From an uncultured Pelagibacteraceae bacterium (lineage in GTDB: Bacteria > Pseudomonadota > Alphaproteobacteria > Pelagibacterales > Pelagibacteraceae): a DNA stretch of 64,000 bases. The translations under genes were made by a program, and so were the position numbers. The notes under the pieces are model-generated. The model saw only the letters and a program-made list of their open reading frames with translations, was not told the DNA's origin and ran no database searches. The DNA lies in assembly GCA_902597335.1 (NCBI GenBank), contig CACJXK010000006.1, positions 1 to 64,000 of the forward strand. Direction: 5' to 3'. Of this stretch, positions 36,023 through 45,518 are shown one piece after another (within the stretch, counting starts at the first letter, position 1; the number at the start of each line of letters is the position of its first letter).

Positions 36023-37345
36023 TTTTTTTTTTATATAATAGCTAACATACGTAAATAGAAGTATAGATAGAGTCCACTGGAAAACAAACCATAGCCAAAA
36101 AAAAGTATCAAAGTCTGCTGATAAGTATTTAGCTAAATAGAAAACACATATTGGCACTAGTACATTTCTCATCATATTATTGACCATTGCATAATTTGAC
36201 TTCTTCAAACCCATAAAAAATCCATTAGATAAAAAGAAAATTGGGTAAGCCGGTAATATGAAAGCTGCAATTTTTAAATACCTTCTTCCATATTCTAATA
36301 CCACTTCGTTACTAGAAAAAAACCTTGGAACTATGTCGGCTGTTAAATAAACTAATATCCCTGAAAAAACCATCAAGATAAGCCCGTATTTAATTGAAAC
36401 GAAGTAAGTCTCTTTAACTCTATCAAAGTTATTTGCACCAAAGTTTTGAGCTATAATTGAGATTATTGCAGTATTTATTCCCAGTATTGGTAGTAAAACA
36501 ACCTGCTCTATTCTCGTAGCTGCACCGTAACCAGCAACTGCTAGCTCACTTGTCTGACCAACATAGGTGAAAATAAATGTAGCTGCAACAGCATATCCAC
36601 ATATTGCAATTGATATAGGCATTGATTGAAAGAAAATATTTTTTAAAAAAGTAAATTTTACATTAAAATATTCAATTGTAATTTTTTTAACACGTGGATT
36701 TTGCAAAACTTTAAAAAGAATAATAAGAAATGCTATTAATTGTGCAATAATTGTTGATAAACCTATTCCCATCATTCCCATTGCAGGAATAAATAAAAAC
36801 CCAAATATTAAAATGGGATTTAAAATTATATTTAAGAGAAAACTAAGGATTAAAACATTTCTGTATGTTTTGGTATCTCCTTCAGCATGTAAAAGCGAAT
36901 TTAATGAAACAACAAGGAAAAATAGGAATGATCCATAAAACATAATATTTGTATATTGGAGACCCAAATTTGTAATTTCTTCAGTTGATCCCATCAGATT
37001 AAATACCTTTTCCGAAAAATATAGCCCTATAAATGTGATAAAAACTGAAATTAGTAAACCGTAAATTATAATATGAGTAAAATAGTAAGAAGCGTTTTTT
37101 TCATTTTTTTCTCCAATACTATTTCCTATCAATGAAGTTCCACCTACGGTAACACCAATAGATGTTGCAACAATTATAAAGTATATTGGAAAAGATTTAC
37201 TCAAAGCTGATAGAGCCTCAGGTGAAATTAATCCAGAATAAAATGTATCTACAATATTATATAAAGTTTGAAAGAGCGTTCCAACGCTTGCTGGTATTGC
37301 AAGTTTTCTTACAAGCGCAGGAATATTTTCTTTAAGCAAGTCCAT
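35984..37345 (-). CDS. MATE family multidrug/Na+-coupled exporter
   Basis: This 453-residue polytopic membrane protein has about twelve hydrophobic segments in two repeats. The N-terminal half shows IPASVGTLFQTLYNIVDTFYSG and GVTVGGTSLIGNSIGEKN, and the C-terminal half AAIISIIAQNFGANNFDRVKE-type motifs, which together are MATE/NorM signatures. It exports unknown cationic compounds using an ion gradient. It faces the sarcosine operon tail to tail with a 39 bp coding overlap and lies 17 bp downstream of trhO. Confidence 0.88.
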   Translation of the reverse strand: MDLLKENIPALVRKLAIPASVGTLFQTLYNIVDTFYSGLISPEALSALSKSFPIYFIIVATSIGVTVGGTSLIGNSIGEKNEKNASYYFTHIIIYGLLISVFITFIGLYFSEKVFNLMGSTEEITNLGLQYTNIMFYGSFLFFLVVSLNSLLHAEGDTKTYRNVLILSFLLNIILNPILIFGFLFIPAMGMMGIGLSTIIAQLIAFLIILFKVLQNPRVKKITIEYFNVKFTFLKNIFFQSMPISIAICGYAVAATFIFTYVGQTSELAVAGYGAATRIEQVVLLPILGINTAIISIIAQNFGANNFDRVKETYFVSIKYGLILMVFSGILVYLTADIVPRFFSSNEVVLEYGRRYLKIAAFILPAYPIFFLSNGFFMGLKKSNYAMVNNMMRNVLVPICVFYLAKYLSADFDTFFWLWFVFQWTLSILLFTYVSYYIKKKLDKSSTVLNPQP

Positions 37346-37362
37346 ATAAGTTAATTATTTTT

Positions 37363-38265
37363 TTAATATTCTTTTTTAAAGATATGTCTCTTACCTAATT
37401 TTTTTGCAAGTAATATCTGTTTTTGCCTCATAGCAAATCTTGATTTTTGATCATCTGTTAAAGAATCGTGACATTTTGGACAGTGAATACCCTCTACATA
37501 CTTTGGAGACTTTTTCTCTTTAATTGAAACTGGTTTTCTACAACCACTGCAAATTGAATAAGTTCCTTGCTTAAGACCGTGTTTTATTGAGACTCTATTA
37601 TCAAAAACAAAACATTCACCTTGCCACTGACTACTTTTTTTTTCTACATTGTTAAGATAATTAATTATACCACCTTTCAATAAATATATATTTTTAAATC
37701 CCTTTTTTTTTAAATACACATTTGTTTTCTCGCATCTTATACCTCCAGTACAAAACATTGCTATATTCTCTTTTTTATTAAATTTTTTTAGATATTCAGG
37801 AAATTGACGAAAATTTTCTACGTTAGGATTTATCGATTGTTTAAAGCTTCCTACATTATGTTCAAAAGGCTTTCTAGTATCTATCAGTATGGTATCCTTT
37901 TTTTTGATTATTTTATTCCACTCTTTTGGATTAAGATTGTTTTTAGGTGATTTGTAGTTTTTAATATTAAAACCCATAGGTACTACTTCTTTTTTAATTT
38001 TAACTTTAGGTTTGTGAAAAGGTTTAAATTTACTTTTAGAGTTATTTTCTGAATTAAATTTTTTTATTTGAAAAAGTTGTTTAAAAACTTTCTTAAATTT
38101 AAGAATGTTATCTAATTTCGCAGAAATAGTTCCATTAACGCCTTCTGTAGAAATAATAATAGAACCAATAATTTCATGATTTTTAAGTAACTTTTCTAAG
38201 AGTATTTTATTTTTTTTTAAATTATTGAGTTTCTTAAACTTATAAAAACCAAATATGTGATACAT
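37363..38265 (-). CDS. trhO: tRNA uridine(34) hydroxylase TrhO (rhodanese family, YceA)
   Basis: TrhO hydroxylates U34 in tRNA, an oxygen-dependent step toward 5-methoxy- or carboxymethoxyuridine. The 300-residue protein has an N-terminal acylphosphatase-like domain with STEGVNGTIS and a rhodanese domain with DTRKPFEHNVGSF. The active-site loop is AMFCTGGIRCEKT, and the C-terminal tail has two CxxC pairs (CSGC and CPKC). Length and order fit the family. It starts right after the O-methyltransferase gene ends. Confidence 0.9.
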   Translation of the reverse strand: MYHIFGFYKFKKLNNLKKNKILLEKLLKNHEIIGSIIISTEGVNGTISAKLDNILKFKKVFKQLFQIKKFNSENNSKSKFKPFHKPKVKIKKEVVPMGFNIKNYKSPKNNLNPKEWNKIIKKKDTILIDTRKPFEHNVGSFKQSINPNVENFRQFPEYLKKFNKKENIAMFCTGGIRCEKTNVYLKKKGFKNIYLLKGGIINYLNNVEKKSSQWQGECFVFDNRVSIKHGLKQGTYSICSGCRKPVSIKEKKSPKYVEGIHCPKCHDSLTDDQKSRFAMRQKQILLAKKLGKRHIFKKEY

Positions 38266-38922
38266 TTAAAATTTCCTACAAACTGTTACTCCATCACCAA
38301 TAGGTAAAATATATTTTTCAACCTTTGTATCATTTTTTACATAAGTATTAAAATCTCTAATTATATTTGTCATTCTGTCGATTTTATTATGATTAGCAAC
38401 ATCACCTTTCCACAAAACATTATCAATTATGATTAATCCATCTTTGGTTAAAAGGTTATATGACATATCATAATATTTAATATAATTTTCTTTATCTGCA
38501 TCAATAAAAATCAAATCAAACTTTTCACTTCTCTCTAAAAATATATTTAATTGTTCTAACGCAGAACCTACAATCAAATTAATTTTGTTATCTATCTTTG
38601 CTTTTTTGAAAAATGTTTTAGCTATATCTGAAGTTTTTTTATTTTTATCAAGACAGGTTATAAAACCATCATCTTTTACTGCAAGAGCCATCGATAATGC
38701 ACTATAACCTGTAAATGTTCCTATCTCTAAAATTTTTTTTAAATTCTTACTTTTAATTAATAGTTGCATAAAATATGCTTGTGTTACGGATATTTGCATT
38801 TTTTTTATTTCACCCAAACTATTATTATGTTTAATAATTTCTTTCTGTACTGGATGTAGATCGTAAGAGTTGTTTGAAATATAGTTTTCTAAGTTTTCGT
38901 TTATTTCAATGCTTTTTATCAC
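38266..38922 (-). CDS. SAM-dependent O-methyltransferase (caffeoyl-CoA/family 3 type)
   Basis: The 218-residue class I methyltransferase has the SAM motif [18 protein letters not shown], the acidic loop [16 protein letters not shown] and the metal-binding segment [18 protein letters not shown]. It ends [20 protein letters not shown], the catechol/caffeoyl-CoA O-methyltransferase signature. The substrate is unknown and may be a small catechol-like metabolite. The start is GTG, overlapping the gatB stop as GTGA. Confidence 0.87.
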   Translation of the reverse strand: MIKSIEINENLENYISNNSYDLHPVQKEIIKHNNSLGEIKKMQISVTQAYFMQLLIKSKNLKKILEIGTFTGYSALSMALAVKDDGFITCLDKNKKTSDIAKTFFKKAKIDNKINLIVGSALEQLNIFLERSEKFDLIFIDADKENYIKYYDMSYNLLTKDGLIIIDNVLWKGDVANHNKIDRMTNIIRDFNTYVKNDTKVEKYILPIGDGVTVCRKF

Positions 38923-40385
38923 TTAATAAGTTTTGTTTTTAAAATTTCATTTAGTAATTTTGGGTTAGCTTTTCCTCCAGAAACTTTCATTGCTTGGCCT
39001 ACAAAAAACCCAAATAATTTATCTTTTCCTGATTTATACTCTGTTACTTTATCCCGATTATCATTTAAAATTTGATCTATTAATTTTTCTAATTCCTCAG
39101 GATTACTCTCTTGTTTTAAACCTTTTTCATTAATGATCTTTTCAGGATCTTCATCTTTTTCAGCCATAATCTCAAATATAGTTTTTGCAATTTTTCCAGA
39201 TATAGTGCCATCTTTAATAAAATTAATTAATTTTGATAAGTTCTTAGAACTTATAGGACTATCGCTTATATCTAGGCCTTTTTCATTTAATAAAGCAAAT
39301 AGTTCTCCTGTAATCCAATTAGTAGATAATTTAACATCTGAGTCTTTTATTACTTCCTCAAAATATTTTGATGTTTCTATATCAGAAACTAAAATAGTGG
39401 CCTCATAAGAAGTTAAATTAAATTTATCTATAAATCTTTTTTTCTTCTCATCGGGTAATTCTGGAATCTCTAATTTTATCTTATTAATATATTCATCATC
39501 AATTTCTAATGGAAGCAAATCTGGATCTGGAAAATATCTATAATCATGAGCATCTTCTTTTGATCTCATAGATCTTGTTTCATTTTTTTTTGTATCAAAA
39601 AGTCTTGTTTCTTGATCAATTTTTTTACCTTCTTCTATCAAATCAACTTGTCTATTTGCTTCATAAGCAATTGCCATTTGCATAAACTTAATTGAATTAA
39701 CATTTTTAATCTCACATCTTGTCCCTAGATCTTTTGAGCCTTTTTTTCTAACTGAAACATTAACGTCAGCTCGTAACGATCCCTCTTGCATATTACCGTC
39801 ACAAGTCCCGAGATATCTCATAATTGACCTTAATTTTTTAATAAAAGCATTTACTTCATCTGGTGATCTTAAGTCAGGTTTGCTTACTATTTCCATTAAG
39901 GCTACACCTGATCTATTTAGATCTACTAATGTGCTATTTGGATCAATATCGTGAATACTTTTTCCAGCATCTTGCTCTAGATGTAATCTTTCTATTCCTA
40001 TTTTTTTTTGACCATTTGGCATATCTAAAGTAACGTTCCCCTCACCTACAATAGGATATTTATATTGAGATATTTGATAGCCTTGTGGCAAATCAGCATA
40101 GAAATAATTTTTTCTGTCAAATACCGATTTATTATTAATTTTCGCTTTTAATCCAATTCCTGTCTTTATAGCTTGCTTAACACAAAACTCATTAATAACA
40201 GGTAGCATTCCTGGAAAAGCTGCATCGACTAAGCTTACTTGAGTATTTGGTTCAGCTCCAAATTTTGTAGATGAGCTTGAAAATAATTTAGAATTTGATG
40301 TTACTTGTGCATGAACTTCAAGACCAATTACAACCTCATAGATATTTTGGTCTCTGACTATAAAATATTCACTTTTATCACTCAT
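38919..40385 (-). CDS. gatB: Aspartyl/glutamyl-tRNA amidotransferase subunit B
   Basis: GatB activates Glu-tRNA(Gln) and/or Asp-tRNA(Asn) for amidation in the GatCAB complex. The 488-residue protein shows [55 protein letters not shown] and [16 protein letters not shown]-terminal GatB/YqeY helical domain covers about residues 330-488. It has 4 bp overlaps with gatA and the methyltransferase gene. Confidence 0.97.
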   Translation of the reverse strand: MSDKSEYFIVRDQNIYEVVIGLEVHAQVTSNSKLFSSSSTKFGAEPNTQVSLVDAAFPGMLPVINEFCVKQAIKTGIGLKAKINNKSVFDRKNYFYADLPQGYQISQYKYPIVGEGNVTLDMPNGQKKIGIERLHLEQDAGKSIHDIDPNSTLVDLNRSGVALMEIVSKPDLRSPDEVNAFIKKLRSIMRYLGTCDGNMQEGSLRADVNVSVRKKGSKDLGTRCEIKNVNSIKFMQMAIAYEANRQVDLIEEGKKIDQETRLFDTKKNETRSMRSKEDAHDYRYFPDPDLLPLEIDDEYINKIKLEIPELPDEKKKRFIDKFNLTSYEATILVSDIETSKYFEEVIKDSDVKLSTNWITGELFALLNEKGLDISDSPISSKNLSKLINFIKDGTISGKIAKTIFEIMAEKDEDPEKIINEKGLKQESNPEELEKLIDQILNDNRDKVTEYKSGKDKLFGFFVGQAMKVSGGKANPKLLNEILKTKLIK

Positions 40386-41839
40386 TTAATCCACCAATCG
40401 CAAATATTATTTTTATAATTAATTTTTTCCTCCATTGAATATGCAATATTTAAAACAGTTTGTTCATCAAATGGTTTACCAATTATTTGTAAACCTAAGG
40501 GATAATTATTTTTGTCAGTACCGGCAGGAATAGATATACCAGGTAATCCAGCTAGATTTACTGGCACAGTAAAAATATCATTTAAATACATTGAGACTGG
40601 GTCACTAGATTTTTCACCAATTTTAAAGGCTGAACTTGGTGTAGAAGGTGTTAAAATTGCATCAACTTTATTATACGCATCATCAAAATCTTTTTTAATT
40701 AGTTGTCTTACCTTTTGTGCTTTTAAGTAATAGGCATCGTAATATCCTGAGGACAAAACATAAGTACCAATCATTATTCTTCTCTTTACTTCTTCTCCAA
40801 AACCTTCAGATCTTGTTTTTTCATACATATCGATTAAGTTTTCTCCTGAGGATCTAAAACCGTATTTAACTCCATCATATCGAGCTAAATTTGATGAAGC
40901 TTCGGCAGGTGCAACAATATAATAAGTAGGTAAAGCATAGCTCGTGTGTGGCAATGAAATATCAATTATTTCTGCTCCACATTCCTTTGCATACTCAATT
41001 CCTTTTTGCCAAAGCTTTTCAATTTCATCTGGCATACCGTCTATTCTATATTCTTTAGGAATTCCAATTTTTAAACCTTTGATATTATTGGTAAGCTCTT
41101 TTGAATAGTTATTTCTTTTAAAATCAATAGATGTTGAATCTTTTTTATCGAATGATGAGATTACTTCTAAAAGTATCGAACAATCTTTAACATCTTTGCT
41201 CATTGGACCTGCTTGATCCAATGAAGAAGCAAAAGCTACAATCCCATATCTTGAACAGCTGCCATAGGTAGGTTTTAAACCCACAGTTCCTGTAAAAGAT
41301 GCTGGTTGTCTAATAGATCCACCTGTATCAGTGCCTATTGTTATTGGTGTTAAATTAGCAGCTAATGCAGCAGATGATCCACCAGATGATCCACCAGGAA
41401 CTAAATCTTTTGAGATTGGATTTTGAACATTTCCAAAAAAACTTGTTTCATTTGATGATCCCATTGCAAATTCATCACAATTAAGTTTACCCAATAAAAT
41501 ACCACCTTCGTTCCAAATATTTTGTGTAACAGTTGACTCATACGTCGGAATAAAATTGTTAAGAATATTACTTCCTGCGGTTGTTCTAACATCAGTCGTA
41601 CAAAAAAGATCTTTAACAGCTATTGGAATTCCTGGAAGTTTCAAATCAAAATTAGGTCTATTATCAAATTGCTTTGAGAGCTTTAAACAATTTTCAAAGT
41701 TGTCTGTTACATAAGTATTTAATTTTTTTGATCTCTCTGCTCGATCGATAAAAGATTTTGCAGCTTCGTTTGAAGATATTTTTTTCTCTTTAATATTTTT
41801 AATTAATTCATAAAGTGTTAAAGATGGTATTTCAGACAT
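40382..41839 (-). CDS. gatA: Aspartyl/glutamyl-tRNA amidotransferase subunit A
   Basis: GatA is the glutaminase subunit that releases ammonia for tRNA-bound Glu/Asp amidation. The 485-residue amidase-signature protein carries the Ser-cisSer-Lys triad: Lys in [12 protein letters not shown], cis-Ser in [14 protein letters not shown] and nucleophile Ser in [15 protein letters not shown]. The C-terminus includes [11 protein letters not shown]. It is 1-4 bp from gatC and gatB. Confidence 0.97.
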   Translation of the reverse strand: MSEIPSLTLYELIKNIKEKKISSNEAAKSFIDRAERSKKLNTYVTDNFENCLKLSKQFDNRPNFDLKLPGIPIAVKDLFCTTDVRTTAGSNILNNFIPTYESTVTQNIWNEGGILLGKLNCDEFAMGSSNETSFFGNVQNPISKDLVPGGSSGGSSAALAANLTPITIGTDTGGSIRQPASFTGTVGLKPTYGSCSRYGIVAFASSLDQAGPMSKDVKDCSILLEVISSFDKKDSTSIDFKRNNYSKELTNNIKGLKIGIPKEYRIDGMPDEIEKLWQKGIEYAKECGAEIIDISLPHTSYALPTYYIVAPAEASSNLARYDGVKYGFRSSGENLIDMYEKTRSEGFGEEVKRRIMIGTYVLSSGYYDAYYLKAQKVRQLIKKDFDDAYNKVDAILTPSTPSSAFKIGEKSSDPVSMYLNDIFTVPVNLAGLPGISIPAGTDKNNYPLGLQIIGKPFDEQTVLNIAYSMEEKINYKNNICDWWIK

Positions 41840-42126
41840 TACTCAACAACTTTCGGTACTACAAAAAAATCATCATTTTTTTCTGGTGAATTTTTTAATA
41901 TTTTTTCTCTTATATTTTCACTTGTTATTTTATCATCTCTAAATCTTAGCGTTGTTTCAGCTATGGAAGTTAATGGTTCAACATTATCTGTATTTAATTC
42001 ATTTAATTTTTCTATAAATTCAAATATTGAATTCATATCAGTTGCTAGTTTTTCAGCTTTTTTCTCCTCTAATGAGATTCTAGCTAATTTTGATATGTGT
42101 TTTACAGTTTTAAGATCTATAGTCAT
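41839..42126 (-). CDS. gatC: Aspartyl/glutamyl-tRNA amidotransferase subunit C
   Basis: GatC is the small scaffold subunit tying GatA to GatB. I begin it at the ATG giving MTIDLKTVKHISKLARISL, the standard GatC start (vkhiAkLARl.l.eeE). A GTG 30 bp upstream would add ten atypical residues. The C-terminal RFRDDKI and NSPEKNDDFFVVPKVVE are the conserved tail that wraps around GatA. It is divergent from ruvX with about 50 bp between starts. Confidence 0.94.
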   Translation of the reverse strand: MTIDLKTVKHISKLARISLEEKKAEKLATDMNSIFEFIEKLNELNTDNVEPLTSIAETTLRFRDDKITSENIREKILKNSPEKNDDFFVVPKVVE

Positions 42127-42176
42127 ATGGTAAAAAATATTGTCGCAAACTACCACTTAAGTTAAAAATATACAAT

Positions 42177-42632
42177 ATGATCACAATTAACGAATTCAAA
42201 TCAAAAGTAACAGATGGATCAAGAATTATAGGTATAGATTTAGGTTCAAAAAGGATTGGTATTGCAATAAGTGATAGTAATTTAAAAATTGCTACACCTT
42301 ATAAAACTTTAGAAAAAATAAAGTCTTCTAAATTAATTGAAGATATAAAAAGTATAATTAAGGAGAACAATATCAAAGGCATAATAGTTGGAAATCCAAT
42401 AAATATGGATGGATCTTATGGTAAATCATCACAATCAGCAAAAGATACGGCTATCAATCTTGCAGATAAATTTAATATTCCCGTTTGTCTATGGGATGAA
42501 AGATTGTCTACAGTTGGAGCTTTTAATATGTCCAGTGAATTAGATATAAACGTTAGCAAAAGAGCAAAAGATATAGATAAATTTGCTGCAGCATTTATTT
42601 TACAAGGTGCACTAGATTATTTACAGAATTAA
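42177..42632 (+). CDS. ruvX: YqgF/RuvX RNase H-fold pre-16S rRNA nuclease
   Basis: YqgF is a small RNase H-like nuclease implicated in 16S rRNA 5' end maturation, earlier proposed as a Holliday junction resolvase. The 151-residue protein shows IIGIDLGSKRIGIAISD (first catalytic Asp), IVGNPINMDGSYGKSS, LWDERLSTVGAF (Glu) and RAKDIDKFAAAFILQ (final Asp). Length is normal. It starts a plus-strand group followed 42 bp later by pyrB. Confidence 0.93.
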   Translation: MITINEFKSKVTDGSRIIGIDLGSKRIGIAISDSNLKIATPYKTLEKIKSSKLIEDIKSIIKENNIKGIIVGNPINMDGSYGKSSQSAKDTAINLADKFNIPVCLWDERLSTVGAFNMSSELDINVSKRAKDIDKFAAAFILQGALDYLQN

Positions 42633-42674
42633 TGCTTGCATAGTTAACTCTATATAGTTATAGAGTTAATTTTA

Positions 42675-43616
42675 ATGGCAATTAAATCAAAAAAAGCTAT
42701 TAAAATTTCTCAAAAACATTTGTTAGGTATCCAAGATTTATCAGTTAATGATGTTAATATAATTTTAAATGAGGCCTCAAAATTCATTGAATTAAACAAA
42801 AGTAAAAACAAAAAGCTTGATATTTTAAAAGGAAAAACGCAAATAAATCTATTCTTTGAACCTTCTACTAGAACCCAAAGTTCTTTTGAATTAGCAGGGA
42901 AAAGGTTGGGGGCAGATGTAATGTCAATGAATATAACAAACTCTGCAATAAAAAAAGGTGAAACTCTAATAGATACAGCCATGACATTAAATGCGATGCA
43001 TCCTGATATCATTGTTATAAGGCACCAAGACTCTGGGGCTTGTAATTTGTTATCTCAAAAAGTTAACTGTGCTGTTCTTAATGCTGGTGATGGACGAAGA
43101 GAACACCCTACTCAGGCTTTGTTGGATGCATTAACTATAATAAATAGAAGAAAAAAAATAGAAGGTCTTAAAATAGCTATATGTGGAGACATTCTTCATT
43201 CAAGGGTTGCAAGATCAAATATTTATCTACTAAACATGTTAGGTGCAGAAGTAAATATAGTTGCTCCTACAAATCTTATGCCAAATGAAATAGAAAAATT
43301 TGGTGTTAATATTTTTTCAGATATGAAAAAAGGAGTTAAAGACTGTGATATAGTAATGATGTTAAGACTTCAGAACGAGAGAATGACAAGTTCTTTTCTA
43401 TCTTCTAACAGAGAATACTATGAATATTATGGTCTAACACCAGACAAGATTGAATTTGCTAAAGATGATGCACTAATAATGCACCCAGGCCCAATGAATA
43501 GAGGAATTGAGATTGATACAAACTTGGCAGATGATATTAATAAAAGTGTCATTAAAGAGCAAGTTGAATTAGGAGTGGCAGTGAGAATGGCCTGTTTAAA
43601 GATTTTTTGTGAATAA
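42675..43616 (+). CDS. pyrB: Aspartate carbamoyltransferase catalytic subunit
   Basis: PyrB makes carbamoyl-aspartate, the first committed step of pyrimidine synthesis. The 313-residue protein has the carbamoyl-phosphate loop [48 protein letters not shown] and [13 protein letters not shown], all intact. The first 15 residues are a Lys-rich extension before the conserved HLLGIQDLS. It abuts the inactive-type dihydroorotase gene directly, suggesting a joint complex. Confidence 0.96.
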   Translation: MAIKSKKAIKISQKHLLGIQDLSVNDVNIILNEASKFIELNKSKNKKLDILKGKTQINLFFEPSTRTQSSFELAGKRLGADVMSMNITNSAIKKGETLIDTAMTLNAMHPDIIVIRHQDSGACNLLSQKVNCAVLNAGDGRREHPTQALLDALTIINRRKKIEGLKIAICGDILHSRVARSNIYLLNMLGAEVNIVAPTNLMPNEIEKFGVNIFSDMKKGVKDCDIVMMLRLQNERMTSSFLSSNREYYEYYGLTPDKIEFAKDDALIMHPGPMNRGIEIDTNLADDINKSVIKEQVELGVAVRMACLKIFCE

Positions 43617-44906
43617 ATGAAAAAGAGATATTTTATTAATGCAAATATAATTGATCCACATAATTCTTTAGCTGAGATTGGTGGATTAATAATTGGTGAA
43701 AATGGTAAGATTGAGGCTGTTGGAAAAAAAGTAAACACTAACAACATTCCATCCCGAGAAAAAGTAATTGATTTAAAAGGAAAACATATATTCCCAGGTT
43801 TAGTAGATATGCGTGTATTTGTTGGTGAACCTGGCTTTGAATACAAAGAAAATTTTAGAACTTTGAGCGAAGCTGCATTATCAGGTGGAGTAACATCAGT
43901 TGTAACAATGCCTAACACAAATCCAGTAATTGATAATGTTTCGATTGTTGATTTTCTTAGAAGAAGAGGAAGGGATAAATCCAAAATCAATATTTTTCCA
44001 ACTGCAGCTTTAACTGTAAATACTGAGGGAGAGAACATGACTGAATTTGGATTGTTACAAGGAAAAGGGATTATTGGATTTACAGATGGTGTTAAAACAA
44101 TTCAAAACCCAAGAATAATGAATAGAATTATGAATTCAGCTTCAGATTTAAATTCTTTAATTATACAACATGCTGAAGATGCAGAGTTATCGAAAGATGG
44201 AATGATTAATGACGGGATAATTGCTACAAAACTTGGTTTGCAAGGAATTCCTGTAAGTGCTGAATTGTTGATCTTAGAAAGAGATTTAACTTTATTAGAG
44301 TATAATAATTGTAGATACCATATATCACAAATTTCATCAGCTAGCTCAATTGAAATAATTAGAGAGAGAAAGAGTAAAGTTAACTTTAGTTGTGGTGTTT
44401 CAATTAATAATTTATCTTTAAACGAAAATGATATTGGTGATTTTAAAACATTTTTAAAGTTGTCTCCACCTTTGAGGACTGAAGAGGATAGAAATGCTTT
44501 GGTTCAAGGGTTGGTCGATGAAACTATTGATGTAATAGTATCTGACCATAAACCTGAAGATGAAGAAAATAAAAGATTAACTTTCGCACAAGCAGAAACT
44601 GGTGCATCGGGTATCGAAACTTTATTGCCATTAAGTTTAGAGTTATATCATAACGGATCAGTGAAATTAGAAACTATTATAAAGGCTTTAACATCTAGCC
44701 CTGCAAAAATACTTAAAATAAATAAAGGTAATTTATCAATAGGTAATGATGCTGACTTTTGTATAGTAGACATAAACAAACCATGGGTAGTGAGAAAAGA
44801 AAAATTAATATCGAAATCAAAAAATACACCAGTAGAAGATAAAAAATTGCAAGGTAAAGTAATGAATACTTTTGTTAACGGAGAAGAATTGTTTAAGGCT
44901 GAATAA
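43617..44906 (+). CDS. Dihydroorotase-like protein, probably non-catalytic (PyrC'/PyrX type)
   Basis: This 429-residue amidohydrolase-fold protein is related to dihydroorotase. Where active enzymes have D-x-H-x-H, it reads GLVDMRVFVGEPG, so both metal-binding His are replaced (R66, F68). The next His pair reads YHISQISS, with one His lost. IIQHAEDAE and VSDHKPEDE are retained. Loss of the binuclear metal site implies it does not hydrolyse dihydroorotate. In pseudomonads and other proteobacteria such PyrC' subunits support the assembly of PyrB. It follows pyrB without a gap. A catalytic dihydroorotase should be elsewhere. Confidence 0.85.
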   Translation: MKKRYFINANIIDPHNSLAEIGGLIIGENGKIEAVGKKVNTNNIPSREKVIDLKGKHIFPGLVDMRVFVGEPGFEYKENFRTLSEAALSGGVTSVVTMPNTNPVIDNVSIVDFLRRRGRDKSKINIFPTAALTVNTEGENMTEFGLLQGKGIIGFTDGVKTIQNPRIMNRIMNSASDLNSLIIQHAEDAELSKDGMINDGIIATKLGLQGIPVSAELLILERDLTLLEYNNCRYHISQISSASSIEIIRERKSKVNFSCGVSINNLSLNENDIGDFKTFLKLSPPLRTEEDRNALVQGLVDETIDVIVSDHKPEDEENKRLTFAQAETGASGIETLLPLSLELYHNGSVKLETIIKALTSSPAKILKINKGNLSIGNDADFCIVDINKPWVVRKEKLISKSKNTPVEDKKLQGKVMNTFVNGEELFKAE

Positions 44907-45481
44907 TGGATTACATAATTACAGCTTTAATATCTTATTTATTTGGCTCAATTCCCTTTGGGTACATATTTACAAAAATATTTCTTAAAAAAGATATAAG
45001 AGATGTGGGATCTGGAAATATAGGGGCTACAAATGTTTTAAGAACAGGAAATAAAAGATTAGGATATTTAACCCTAATACTTGATATTATAAAAGCTGTT
45101 ATACCTGTTATTTATATAAAGCTTTATTACCCAGATTTAATTTTTATTTCAGCACTTTGTGCTTTTTTAGGTCATTTATTTCCTGTTTGGTTAAAATTTG
45201 ATGGAGGTAAAGGTGTTGCTACATATGTAGGAATACTAATTTCAATAGATTTTTATTATGCATTAATATTTGGTATTATTTGGATTTTAACTTTTTTTAT
45301 GTCAAAATATTCTTCCCTATCTTCCTTAATTGCATCAATCTCAATACCAATTTACATATTTATCTTAGGTAATGGTAATTTTATTTTTTTTACTATTATG
45401 TTTGTATTAATTTTTTACACACATAGAGAAAATATAAAAAGATTAATAAACAAAGAAGAAACAAAGAGCAAAATTTATTAA
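44906..45481 (+). CDS. plsY: Acyl-phosphate:glycerol-3-phosphate acyltransferase PlsY
   Basis: PlsY makes lysophosphatidate from acyl-phosphate at the inner membrane, the first step of phospholipid synthesis. The 191-residue protein has about five membrane segments and the conserved loops LFGSIPFGYI, DVGSGNIGATNVLRTGNK and FDGGKGVATYVG. It overlaps the upstream gene by 1 bp (TAATG). In many alphaproteobacteria dprA follows plsY; here topA follows after 37 bp. Confidence 0.95.
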   Translation: MDYIITALISYLFGSIPFGYIFTKIFLKKDIRDVGSGNIGATNVLRTGNKRLGYLTLILDIIKAVIPVIYIKLYYPDLIFISALCAFLGHLFPVWLKFDGGKGVATYVGILISIDFYYALIFGIIWILTFFMSKYSSLSSLIASISIPIYIFILGNGNFIFFTIMFVLIFYTHRENIKRLINKEETKSKIY

Positions 45482-45518
45482 TTTGACAGTTAAGTAGTTA
45501 TAAGTAGTTTCAACATTA

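Noticed and set aside
43427-44038. 203-residue antisense reading frame across the pyrB/pyrC' junction
   Set aside because: It is antisense to two conserved genes and its composition is that of a reversed-frame shadow.
45491-45509. Tandem TAAGTAGTT repeat as a regulatory site before topA
   Set aside because: It has only two copies in a very AT-rich spacer, with no link to a known topA control site; it is mentioned only as spacer content.
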